Assembly (NCBI GenBank): GCA_942486035.1
Contig: CALNXK010000106.1
Location: 1,638,501-1,702,500, forward strand
DNA length: 64,000 nt
DNA from: Porites lobata
Taxonomy: Eukaryota > Cnidaria > Anthozoa > Scleractinia > Poritidae
Direction of reading: 5' to 3'
The notes below the pieces were generated by a model. That model had not been told where the DNA came from and ran no database searches. It worked only from the letters and a program-made list of their open reading frames with translations. Each line of letters starts with the position of its first letter. The first letter of the stretch is position 1. Shown piece by piece: positions 48,501 through 60,884 of the stretch. A program made the translations under genes and the position numbers.

Positions 48501-51500
48501 CTTTTTACAGGTTTGTTAAATGCCTCACGCCTCTTCTCCCTGGACTCCGTCCTTGACTTTGGAGCAGATGGTCTTGCCCTAACTTCGGCTTCTGCGACAT
48601 TACTTTGAGGCCTCTTGCCAATGCTATCAGATTTTCGACACTCACTTGCTTCAGAAGGAGAATGCGTAACCTTGGAACCAGTATTTGCAGATGGTTTTTG
48701 CCGTCTTTCTTTCGGACTCGGTTTTCTCGCCGTTCTTCCTGGTGAAGTGGATGAAAAATCTTCATTCATAAGACTCAGAGGAGTGGAGGTAGTGCATTTC
48801 AGAGTAAAGTTCTGACGCTTTGCAGTAGCTGCTTCTCTTTCCCAATCTTCGCCACCCCCCGCATCCTGGTCACACGATTTAGATTCAGGCCGACTTTCTT
48901 CAGTAGCCAACTTTACTTGCTGTACACATTCCGAGTTCTTTTGCTGCACGGAATGATCTCCACTACTTTGATCTTCTGTCGACTCGTCTGCAGTAGTTTT
49001 CGCTTCATGCAGCTTTGAATATGTTTTAGCTCCCTGGTTGTGAAATCCTTTCCCGCTAAAGTGCAAGGCCATGACTTTAGCCACTTTGCGTTCAATTCCA
49101 TAACTTTTCATAGTTTCATAAAAATCTAAGAAGGAGCAGCACTCTTCAAAGATTGTTCTCAGAGAGTTATATGTAACCCCCTCTTTCAGCAACCTCTTGA
49201 TCGCCATGTTCTTGCTACATGCATCCAGCTTACAAAAATTCTCTAAGGCAGAACAAAAGGGACGAGAAGATTAAAAAGCGAAGTTATGAATTACATGAAA
49301 GTAGATCATCGCAGTTATAGAAGCAACTTTTGCAGTTGCGAAAAGAAAGCCTGAAAAAAATTCAGGCATGTACAGAATTCGAACCCTTGACCTCTGCGAT
49401 ACAGAAACTGTGATACACCGGTGCGCTGCACCGGTATAGCAGAGGTCAAGGGTTCGAGTCCCGTACAAGCCTGAATTTTTTAAGGCTTTCTTTTCGCAAC
49501 TGCAAAAGTTGCGTCTATAACTGCGATGATCTACTTCCATATAAAGATTAAAAAGTGTTAAAAAATTACGAAGAAAATGAAAAATCAATTGAAACTTTTA
49601 CGGTATTGTTACAACTGATAACATAAGGCAGCCCCACGAAGATCTGAGAACGAATGGTGTAATTGGCTAGCGAAATATTAAATAAATGACTCAGACAAAT
49701 CACAATGCCCCTACCCCTGGGAGCAGTACCCACAAAGCAATTAATTGTTGTTGTGACGTGTCGCCTGAACTGCAAAGAGTGCTCTGGTGCCGCGACGTGT
49801 TGCTGCAACTTGTGAATCAGTGTGTTCCGACCGTTATGACAACAATTCATGCACAAAAAATTAAACACCTGATCTGCATGATCACTAACCTTCTAAAATT
49901 GCTTGTTGCTGTTTCAAGCCACTCTGCGAAATGTAATACTCTAATCTACAATTGAAAACAAAAGGGAAATCATGTACCTTAGTACATAGTGACATTTGAT
50001 TTTCAAATAAACACACAACAACAAGAAATCAATAATTTGTCCTTATACAATAGTGAACGTGAAAAATAGTACAGTGGCACAAGAATGTTCAATAGATTGT
50101 AATAAAATGGATATTTTCCACCAAAGAAAACCTCCTTGTCTTGGTTTCTGTTAGTTTTCAATAGTTTGAGTCCTTGAAGTGCTTGACATTTATCCACCCT
50201 TCCAAAGAGCAGACACCTGCAGCTGTAAGACTTGTCATGACGAGGATATGTACTCATACACACAGATGTACAGAAGATTATCTAGACTTCAAGATCAAAA
50301 TAAAACCCTTGATGATCAGCTATTGGGTGGGTTCAGCCTCTAGTCTAGGTTTCAGAATCTCGGTCATGGATAGCTCACTTGCTGAAGAATTTGAATCTAA
50401 AATATTTGAAGAAAAAAGAATTTAAAAGGTCTTATCTAAATGGCACAAACCTGTCTTTTGTTGATGAGTACTTCATATTATGTAGCAGTTTCTTTAATGG
50501 TGTGTGGGTAAAAATATCCACCATTGCATCCACATCACCCATAGCTCTATGTCTGTCTACAATAGCAAAATACAATGGTTATATTAAAAACATGACAAAA
50601 GTTAAGATTAGGCTATTACCCACTTCCTAACAATAAAATTGCGGGTGGCAAGAGATGCCCGCAATCCTAATCTCCAGGTTGTTATTACGCATGCGCCACA
50701 TGTATGTAGACAGGATTCATTTGGGCTTCCACTAAGAATGAATGGAATGCAGAGAATGCAATTTGATCACACACACTTGGACCTTCCATCACTAGTAATC
50801 TGATCATGCGTGTTTTGACTATCCATCAGGGTGAAACACACAGCATTGGGGCAAATTGCAATTATTCTTTGGTTATTACTAGTATAGAAAAATTAACATC
50901 ACAATGATAATTAACATTTACATTGTATTTAATTTGTCTAGTGGACAGGGGGATACAATTATTCAATGAAAAAAAATCAACCATTCGGTAAAAAACACAT
51001 TGTATGAGCTATTACCTTTGAAACGTTTTCCTGGAAAAAATTTTCTGAACAGTCCATCAAGTGAAAGTTTGGTGCGATTTAATAACTTTTCTCCACTCTC
51101 TTGCAACTACAAGTAAAGAAATCATAAAAGAATTAACTATCAGTCAGGTACACCTTCATTAACTTTGATACAGATCTTGACTAATTGTTTCATTTTGCCT
51201 GTGCCATAAAATACTCCCATTGTACAGATCTCCTGCTCATGCATGTCTCATCTAAGTATATAGATTTACTGTAGCCTGGGCTAAAAGTGAAACTCTCTTT
51301 AATATTTACAGTTTACTGAGTAATGCTAAGTGATGAAAGCAATGGCAAAAAATATCATTAGGTCTAATTTGCAGAAAAAAAACAACTTTGCATGTGGAAG
51401 CATTCTTTTCTGTACATTTGCCATTGTTTTACATGACTACAAAGTGACACTTCCAGTTCCAGAAACTTCCTAGTTACCCGTTTTATGGAGGAAATGTCAT

Positions 51501-54500
51501 ATGTGTACTGTTTGCTTTTTTTTTCACTGCCACTCATTTTCATCTAGGGAGCCACTTGCATTTCTCATCTTCTCACCACCACTATAAAATTTCCATGTTT
51601 TTCTTCCATGTTTTTCTTTCTTTGTATCTCACTGCTCTAGCTCTTTCTCTGTTATCCACCTCAGCGTAGACATTAAAATTTAGTTGAAAGAAAGACCCGG
51701 CTTTGTTGTTGTTTTTTTTTTCTCTCTAAAAGCCCAGGGTGGACATGTGATTTACTGCTGAAACGTGCAGGTGCTTGAAATGTGAAATTTCACCCCAGCT
51801 TACATGAAGGGGTGGATGTATGTAGGATTTTCTCAGAAACAAAATTTCTTGGATGTATAGCCAACCAATTTTTCTTACCCATGGTGCTTCATGCTTTGTG
51901 CGAGCTCTGCTAATACATAACAATTTGAGTGATCAACCCATTTCAGATCTCCTGCCCATACGTGTATATTATCTAGTTTATTAATAATTTTGTGTGATCC
52001 ACAAGTGATGAAACAAAACAAAAATTCAAATCACTTAATACATATTCCACCCAGCAGCCCTTACCCTGGATTAAATTCTGGTATGCACAGCTGTTATGCC
52101 AAAGATATGGGACCTGACTTATCTCAAATAAATGTAACAGTCACATGGTTACCACAAAAACATTTTTCGGAAAAATGTAAAACTTCCCTGACCAATTGAA
52201 TAAACAATTGCACATATTAATCTGATAAAGGACTCAAACGCTCCCCTCACAGCCATCCCCTCCACCCATTTATTTATGCTTTCAGCAAGAGTGCGCAGTG
52301 CACATGAATTGATAGTTCCTTAACATAATGTGCAAAAAGGATTGATTTTCTTGAAAATCTAACAGCAGTGTGTTGTTCAATTTTGTGAACAATACTCTAC
52401 TAGACATACAACATAATTCATGTCCGTAAAATGTACAATTAAATCTCCATAACTCAAACCCTTGCTAACTCGAACCATGCTTTTAGCACATGCCAAGTTG
52501 GAAAAAAATTTCACTTTTTTCTGACTTCTTTCAAAGTATTAAATTTTCCCTGACTTGGAGACTTTCGAGAAATTTTTTCTACCCTGAACATTTCCTAACC
52601 CATGGCAACCATGAGAGAATAACCAAACTCTGTGTCAGTAAAAAAGTGAACAAGAGGAGGTAGAGGAGGAAAGGAAACATATTGATGTTACAACTGAGTG
52701 AAGATTTTAGAAGGTGTTCATGTGGCTTGCATTTGGTAGGACATATGTAGGCAGGCCCAGGATAACATGATTTTCATGTAGAATAGCAGGGGAAGAGAGG
52801 TCCATGAATCTCTATTGGAACAGTTGGGAGAAAACCCGTGACATAGCCGTAATTTGTGAAAAGTCTCCTTAAGGCCATGCTTGCCTAATGAGATGACAAT
52901 GATGATGATGATAATGATAGTGATGATGATGGCGATGATGATAAGGAATGCTTATTTGAGGGTTAATCAAAAAACAAGGTATACAGATAAATGTTTGCAA
53001 CAATACATGTAATGTATTACAATATTCCAAGTTTACCAACCTCACTGCAGAATAACAAGCTATCTGCAAAATGAACATTGTGCTGTGAGAGAATGGTGTG
53101 ATGTATTCCAGATCTCTCCATGTTACTCAACAAAATTAAAAAGTCAAACTGATATCCATGGTGTGCACATAAGACTGCAAGAAAATAATTTTTTATGAAT
53201 TAAGAAAAAAAATATGTAAATTGGAAGTATTACAATAGACTTCCTTAACTAGATATACATACATATGCACCTGAATAAGACAAAATTTGAAAGAAACCTT
53301 TCTCTTGGGTTTGATGTTTGTAATATCAAAAAAGCAGGGGGAGCTACATGTACGTTGTAAGGGCTGACATTAAGAGCCAGGGTATTGATAGTCTATGTTG
53401 GAAAGCAAATGGAACACAATCTTTTTCAGGTTGTTCCCCTGGAAAATTCAAGGAGTAACGGGATGTTTGCATTAAGTTTGTATTGTTTGCTTGGTCAGGA
53501 TGTTGCAAATGGATATTCATTTTCCTCTTGTCAAACGTCATCTTTGAAACTAGTTAAGGGACCCATTTCTTGAAAGTCCTGATATGTGCCCAGAAAGCTG
53601 ATGTTGTTTACAATCAACATCGAGGTTTCAAAAGCTTGGCAATTATTATAATAATAATTATTTATTATTATTTCATAAACTATCAGTTAACAAAACAAAA
53701 TGGCCTGGTTTGTTAGATAGGACTGACACTGTTATTCTTTAGATTTTGATTTGAACATTTGATTTTTCATGGGCCCAAGAAATTATCACGACTGTTGAGA
53801 ATGAGCCCCTGGATCTTGTGGCCATTTTTTTAATCAATGAAACGCATTTAATTTGAGAAGATTTTAAAAGATTAAAATGCAATTTCAGGATTAGATGCCC
53901 TAAGTTTTGTTTACCCTTTGCCCAAACTGAGAACCGACCAGTTTGCCCATATAAATGGTAAACAAGTAACAAGTACACAAAGAACCTCCTAAAGGAAATG
54001 AAAAGATTTTGTTGATAATACTACTGTATATTACAGTCCTGTAAACTGGCATCTTACCTGGTACAAATGACTTGCCATGTTTCTTTTTTGCTAGTTTAAC
54101 CATATCATCAATCCAAAAAAGAAATTCGTTTAGTACATCTTGGAAAAAGGGCTGGTCCTTGAGGTCTTCTTTTGAAATAGCACATTCTTTTGTTGCTGTA
54201 ACGTTTTTAAAAATAACAAAAGACAAGTAATTTTAATCAGTACATACTGTTGTAATCTACCATTATGCTATTTTATCTGAAGAGCACTAAACCAGTTGTG
54301 TCGTATGAAACTATACAGTAATAAAATACCTATTCACACCATCAGTTGAAAAGACATTGTTCTTCTGGTACATAACTAAATGGAATAACATTAACCCTTT
54401 AATTCAAAATAGTGACCAACATCAATTTTCTCCTAACGATATTCATAGATTGTCAAGAGATTAGGCTGTGAGAATTAATAAAATGATCACTTAAGAGAAA

Positions 54501-56411
54501 ATGCTTTGATCTTTTATCAAATTCTCTAAACTCATTCTTTAAGGAAATATATCAAGATCAGTTTGGAGAATTTGTATGTGGATATTGGGACTTAAAGGGT
54601 TAAAGAGATTTAGAATCACATTTACAGCAAACAGTGAATGTCAATTTGTACCATGTGACCAACACTTTCCCTTTACTTGCTATTCACTGTTTATTTTATC
54701 CCCACAAAAAATAATAATTATTAATTTCATGTCAAGTTCAAATTTAATTTTTTTTGACAGTATTTGCCTGCTATTTTCTTAATGTTGGGAGCAAGAAAAA
54801 TAGAACTTCCCAGCTGCTCAATATCCCTGCCTACTAATTTCATATACCGGGCAACTTTAAATATTATTGACAGCCCTGAATTCCTACTTAGTTTCTTTTA
54901 ATACAGAGATGTTACTAACAAAGAACACTTTTATTAATGCATGAAGCTTTTTATAGTATTAATGTATTTATGGCAAGCAGCTTAGCTAGAAATAGGAACT
55001 CAACTATGTTAATTACTTGGGACATTTCCAGAAAAACTCTTTCAACAACCAACCCATGCTTGGAAATACAGTAATTCAACAACTTTACAATATTGATTTG
55101 CAAGCTTAAAGAGAGAATTTGCTGTGTATATTGTTAAGTTAGTAGCAGTTTAGTAGAATATTAAGTAACAACAGTAAAAGATGCTTCCAGAACTTTCTTC
55201 AAAGTAACTTTCTATAAAGGAATATAATCCCCAGGAATCAACCTATTATAAAGGCTAAATATATGTGCAGGAATTTTAAACTGCAAATATTTTTTCAGCT
55301 TCTTGGTTCAAAATGAAAGCTGCCAAAGGCTTTTTTCGTTACAAGGCAACTTTCCCCACATTACATTGTACTAGTATAATTCAATTAAAATTTATGATTG
55401 GCCGGGCATTTGGCAGAAACAAACGACATTAATTTTTAAAGGAAATTTCGTTTTTGGCTTTCATTGAATGGACATACCTTAAGATATCCTTTACACCCCA
55501 TTCCACATAATTTGAAATTGTAAGCTTAAGTCTTAAACAGTAAACTTTCTCATGTTTAGTTTTGAGTCACGACATTGATTGCATAACTTTCCTCAGTTTT
55601 AATCGATTTTGGACGTTTTTAGGTTCAAAATTCTCAAATGTATTTACCATTCCTTAATAATAATTTTAAAAAACCTGTCAGCGTCCTTCTAAACGATGTG
55701 AATTCAGTAACATGAAATTCACTCAGCGTGAACAAAACGGAACGTTTATAATAATTTACATGCCGGAAATGCCAACAAACCGCATGCAAGCGCATAGCGT
55801 CGTCAAACGTTCAGAAGAATTTTACGCAGTTTGGACGTTTTATGACGTTCTTTCTGCTGAACGACTCAGAATTCAGGACAAGATGGTGTTTAGGAGCAGA
55901 TAAAAAGGAAGGAACAATAATTTGGCTCTTCGTTGCACTTTCTTCGCATGACTTCCGTTTCTGTACCACTGCCACGCTATACACACAATTACGAGGCCGT
56001 GTATAACTGATTTTAAGCTTACCGCCAGTACACTTTCGGTTTTTCCGAACATTAGAGCTTTTCCAAGCTTAAATAAACCCTTAGACGCCAAAATTGCAGT
56101 AAGCAGTAGAAGGATAAAGCTCTTCCTCTTAAGCAATTGCGCAGTAATAAAAACAGCCAAAAACTTGCTGACAGCGTAGATTTTCAACAACGCACAGCGA
56201 TGAATTTTATCCAGGGAGTTCACTTACCGAAAGCGCACAAGGGCTGATTTGTGTTTATCAGAGTTTGAAATGAACCTTTCACTACATCAGGGTGGCATCT
56301 GGCGGCAATTTCAATGATATCTCCACGGTAGACATTTCCGTGAGCAGCTTCGCTATCGTAAAATATAACCAACGGATGGAGTTTCGCTCCTTCCTTCGTC
56401 ATTTCGGCCAT
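45542..56411 (-). CDS. DEDDh 3'-5' exonuclease (TREX/PML-exonuclease-like) with a long disordered tail
   Basis: Eight exons: 56411-56228, 54195-54058, 53174-53041, 51106-51016, 50556-50451, 50216-50132, 49923-49890, 49242-45542; phases agree throughout, 1,490 aa. DEDDh residues: D19 and E21 (FYDSEA), D118 (AHHGYQFDF), H185 and D190 (HRAMGDVDAM); FADSLLF is the usual strand between motifs II and III. Residues 258-310 (IKRLLKEGVTYNSL...VAKVMALHF) resemble the helical region that follows exonuclease domains of this type. The remaining ~1,150 residues are rich in Ser, Glu, Gln, Lys, with a Pro/Tyr/Phe/Gln segment near the middle (PYANPYGTFYQTQQA) and a basic end, so mostly disordered. Exons 6 and 7 are short; the exon 6 donor (GAG|GTTTTC) is weak, so that part is less sure. 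MITE K is in intron 1. Confidence 0.82.
49281..49543. mobile_element. inverted pair of tRNA-like SINE halves (foldback SINE) in intron 7 of the exonuclease gene
   Basis: Flanked by a 14-bp duplication AAGATTAAAAAGYG (49267-49280 and 49544-49557, one mismatch), the length expected for LINE-mediated retrotransposition. Inside, GTAGATCATCGCAGTTATAG and the following AAGCAACTTTTGCAGTTGCG return inverted at 49495-49532. Each half carries a B-box-like motif (GGTTCGAGTCC on plus; the complement of GAACCCTTGACC on minus). Confidence 0.8.
49690..53030. other. introns of the exonuclease gene with simple repeats only
   Basis: Between the short exons the sequence is AT-rich and unremarkable. The one array seen is an imperfect (ATGATG)n stretch at about 52888-52943 in intron 3. 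Confidence 0.5.
54396..54599. mobile_element. TTAA-flanked MITE K, copy 1
   Basis: 204 bp, TTAA at 54392-54395 and 54600-54603, ends CCCTTTAA and TTAAAGGG. Shares internal motifs with copy 2 at 63519-63722: GTGACCAACATCAATTTTCT, AGAATTTGTATGTGGAT. In intron 1 of the exonuclease gene. Confidence 0.85.
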
Positions 56412-56504
56412 GTTCCTTTTTCCCGGGCTTTTGTATCTGCCCTCTTCTTCAACACGAGGCAGACAACAACTCGACCCAGTCTGCCAAGTTGTCTATATTC
56501 CAAG
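56412..56504. promoter_or_regulatory. bidirectional promoter region, exonuclease / CCS
   Basis: Only 93 bp separate the two start codons (exonuclease ATG ending at 56411 on minus, CCS ATG at 56505 on plus). No TATA box is evident. A short GTTGTCTATATTCCAAGATG context precedes the CCS start. Both 5' UTRs must overlap or be very short, so shared control is likely; that is inference from spacing. Confidence 0.7.
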
Positions 56505-59500
56505 ATGGCGTCTTCGAACCACCTCACTACGACAAAGGTATCTTTCGTGTTTTGTTACGTTTCTTGATAGCTAGAATTTCCACTTACTGGAGATTTTAAG
56601 CTGTTTTAAAGGGAAAACAGCAATCCGTACGATTTTCTCAGAATCAATAATTAGAGGCGAGCCTCTTGACTTGAGGCGTTCTCATTTTACCTCTGCTACA
56701 TCAAAAAGTGCTTGAGAGGTCAACTTTGTTCCGGGCTTTGTTGTAGCTTGCCTTCGATTCCACATCACTTCCCTTCACATGCACGTACATGTATCAAGGA
56801 TGGACAGAATTAGCTACTTATAGCGGTGTCTTCTTTACGGTCTGATCTTACAGGAAAGATTAGAGGAAATTATATCTAGTACCAGTGCTGTGGGGAAAAT
56901 AAATCATATTGTGTCTGAAAAGGGGGTCGGGGCGGGGACGGTATTTTGAAACTTCTTTTCCTGACAGCGGTTATTATTATTTCTTATTAAGAAAAAGATT
57001 TAGGGATCCTAAGCTCTTATTTAATTTATTTTCAACACGACAATGATAAACAGTTTACGAATGTTATTTCTTATTTGGTTATTGTAGATGGAGTTTGCTG
57101 CACAAATGACATGTCAAAAATGTGTGGATGCAATAAGCAATTCCCTTCATGGAAAAGAAGGTATCAGCGAGTCTTATAGTGATGCTATGGTGTGTTTTAC
57201 AATTTAATAGTTGACGCAAGCCAAAAGGTCCATGTACCTGAAATTGATTGTTCAGCTGAAGCCAATAATATTATTGGCTGTGTATGTGCTTTATAGAGAG
57301 GAGGAGTGTTACCTCACATACCCATGGTAGCAAAATTTCTGGATCACAACAATATTGGAACTTTAGCAACAACCGACCACGACAGCAACAAGAAAGTTTA
57401 GATTGGCAAAACAACAACCTTTTCACGTCCATCACACAATTTTGTCCATTTCTTAACATCGTTGCATGACTGCAACATGAAGCTTCTTTATTTTACGCAC
57501 CCATTTTTTGAAGTGCAGAACATAGCACAAAAATTTCCTTTTTCTTTTCTTAACTTAGATATGGTCTATTAGATTCAACCATAGAAAATTTTGCCAGTAT
57601 TTGAATATTTGAAAAATTAAATGAAATTATTTAAATAAGATGTATGTTTTCAGTTTGTTGTTATCCAGAAATTTTGCTACTGTGGCAATGTGACATAACT
57701 ACTTCCCCCTTCTATTAAACATTATGCATGCAGCACTATTATCACTAATATGAACAGGCACAAGTCAGGTGATTTTATTGTTAAGAAGAAATAACAAGCA
57801 TTGCTATTAAAATAATATTGTTACATGACACTTAAAAAATGAAATTGACATTTTTCTTGAACAAGTTTTAAGTTTTGGTGCTTGCGCTAACCTTGTAAAT
57901 TATATGTATTCCATTTCAATTTCTTAACAAGGGATTGAGTCATTTACAGTAAACTTGGACAAGGAGCAAGTCATCGTGGAGACAACATTATCAACAGGCC
58001 AAGTCCAACAACTGATTGAAAACTCAGGAAGAATGGCCATTTTACGTGGACTTGGAACTGCAGGTACTGGATTGAAGTTAAGGCTTTACAATGTGACTGT
58101 TATAACTGGGGCCACTAAGACATAGTTGACTAATCAGATTACAGGAAAATAATAGTACATTACAAGAAAGTTGGTTGTGGGCCAATCAGTAGCTTTTAAA
58201 AAAAGAATTAGTTACTGGAAGCACAAAATTTTATCGATAGCGCTCATTTTTCAAGAAAGCAAAATGTTTCACTAGACAATGTTTTTCTGTTCGAAACTTT
58301 ACATGTGTTTGTCACAAGCTATTATTTTGTCATATACCAGCAATGCTTTGGCTATCATTGCTGCGCTTTGCCATGTAACATCCCAACCTCAAGTCAAAAA
58401 TTTAACTAATGTTTACATTTAATGCCTGCATCATTCACTAATGGACCTCTCAGGAAACATTAGCTTTTTTTGGCAGGTTCAAAAGGCCATGTCTGTAGGT
58501 TACTATTGTTTGATTTTGATCCATTTTGTCTGTTTTGATTATGATTGACAACTAACATAATGCATTGTTTTGTTCTGTTATCTGATGCATCAACTTTGTC
58601 TAGGTGTCTCTGATTATAGTAGTCACACTGTAAAACCTATCAGAAATGTATTTGTTATGAGGCATGTGCTGTCAATCAAACAATATTTCAGTTGATCATT
58701 TCTCTTAATTTCCTTAAGGCTCACAAGTGACGAACTTAGGAGCCGCAGTGGCTGAGTTGAGAAGTGGGAGGGTGATGGGCGTGGCCAGGTTTGTGCAGGT
58801 GATGCGTAAAAAAACACCTAAGTAATGTTTACTTTGACTTTTTTTTCTTTGTTTGTTTGTTTTCTTGTGGTGTTATCAGCTGTTAATGCAATTATTTCTA
58901 AACAAAATTAATTTTGTGTTCAGTACTAATTAAGCAAACCCTAAGAGAATTCCGTGAATGTTTGGCTAACACAAGTTTCACTGTTTTTATCCAATCAATG
59001 TGTTCAGGTATCCGAAGATTTGTGTGTCATAGATGGGACAGTTGATGGTCTTAGTCCTGGCCTTCATGGACTGAACATTCATGAGTTGGGTGATTTATCT
59101 CAGGGATGTTCAAGGTTAGAGTACTATAGCCTGAAAAAACAGCCAACTTTTTGCCATGCCACCACCAGTTTCCCCACAAAATGATGTCCAAGGAAGGAGC
59201 ACAGAAATTCAGTACTGATGACATATCACTACCCAGATCTGGGTAATGCTTCTGATTGGTTGAAGCAATTTCTCACATGGCACAACCAATCAGAAGCACA
59301 CACAATATACTTTGATGTGATTTTCAAAAACGGAAATGATTTTCTGAGCAATATTATTGACAATAATGGAGTGAAAAAAGAAAACATTCCTGTTTCCTTT
59401 AACAGCCCCTAATATCCCTTCAAACCAATGTTATGCCCACAAAATTCATTAGTCCCTCTGCATGTCATAGTAAGTATACTTGAATACTCGTATACATGTA

Positions 59501-60853
59501 GATGCAAAAACTGCGCAGTAACAAGCCAAGACATGGGTTATAGACGATGCTTTTACATGTAGGCCTAAAAAGCATGAAAGTCCATACTCCATACTCCAAC
59601 GTTTCTCCTTAATATTTAGTCAATGTTAATTTATATATTGGTATTCATTATTCCCAGCACTGGTGATCACTACAATCCCTGGAGTTGTAGACATGGAGCA
59701 CCAGAGGACAGTGAGAGAGTATGTTGATTTTCAAACATATTTTTGCAAGAGTTGATGACAAACATATATGCTGTAATTTTTTCCTGATGGAACATTTACA
59801 TGTTTAGAAAATGCTCAGATTGAAACTTTAGCAATGTTTACATCTATATCCAATATTCTTAAGGGTGGAGCAATAATTATTTTTAATGTATATAGTCTGA
59901 TAGATGTAAATATTCAATTTTATCAGGTTATTTGGTATTTGATAGCAAATTATTGTACATCATTAGGTAGCTTATTTCTTGTCTGTTCATTCTAAAAGTT
60001 TTTATGGGCTTGGAAGCTCCCAAACCCCCAAAAATATAGCTACGTGTACGCTATTCACGCTAATAAAAGTGCCTTGTAAAGTAATGCTACTGAGGTTTCA
60101 CTTGCATGGACGTTAGATTTTGGTAACAGACACCATAATTCTGAACTTTACTCCTTCTAGCTGTAGAAAAAGGTACATGTACATGCCCTGGATGTGTGGA
60201 TGTGTTTTATTGGCTAGATGATTGTGAGAGAATGGTGGGTGGATGATAATTTTAGAACAATCAACCAACAAAATAAGTGGTTGTTAAATTTTGCAGCATG
60301 TTGGTGACCTTGGTAACATCTTGGCAGACAAGAATGGCAGAGCATCTTTCCGTCTGGAGGACAGACATGTGAAGGTAGTATAATTTGTGTATCAATGCAG
60401 TATTAAAGGGAAACAGGCTGAGCATAATATTGGGCACTTTTAAGACTCAGTGGGGTGAGGTGGAAAAGATTTCCTCTAACCTTGTGCTTCACTCAGCTAA
60501 TAAGACTGATCTTCTGAGGACTCACTATTACAAGTGTACCTGCACATCTTAAACCCTTAACAGAAATTCGCCACAGCGACTCAACATGGTGTAAGGGGAT
60601 GAAACAGGACTTACGTCCCAATTAATATCAACCCCTCCATTACCCACCCAGCCCATGAAAGGTTGTACCACACCACTGGGGTCTACACCCCCTACTCTTT
60701 ACGAACCGAATGGCAGTGTGGGTTCTTTTACATCCCACAAGATTCAGAGCAGTGAAAGAGCCATGAGATGGGGCGTACAGTTTTTCGTCCTTATCCGAGA
60801 AGACTAGAATGTCTAACCATTTGTAGATGTCACAACAAAGGCAGCACACTCTG

Positions 60854-60884
<31 letters not shown>

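Noticed and set aside
52869..53078. His-rich minus-strand frame
   Set aside because: Produced by the (ATGATG)n simple repeat.
59219..59412. Open frame in CCS intron 5
   Set aside because: It overlaps an inverted repeat, has no splice borders in phase with CCS and no recognisable motif.
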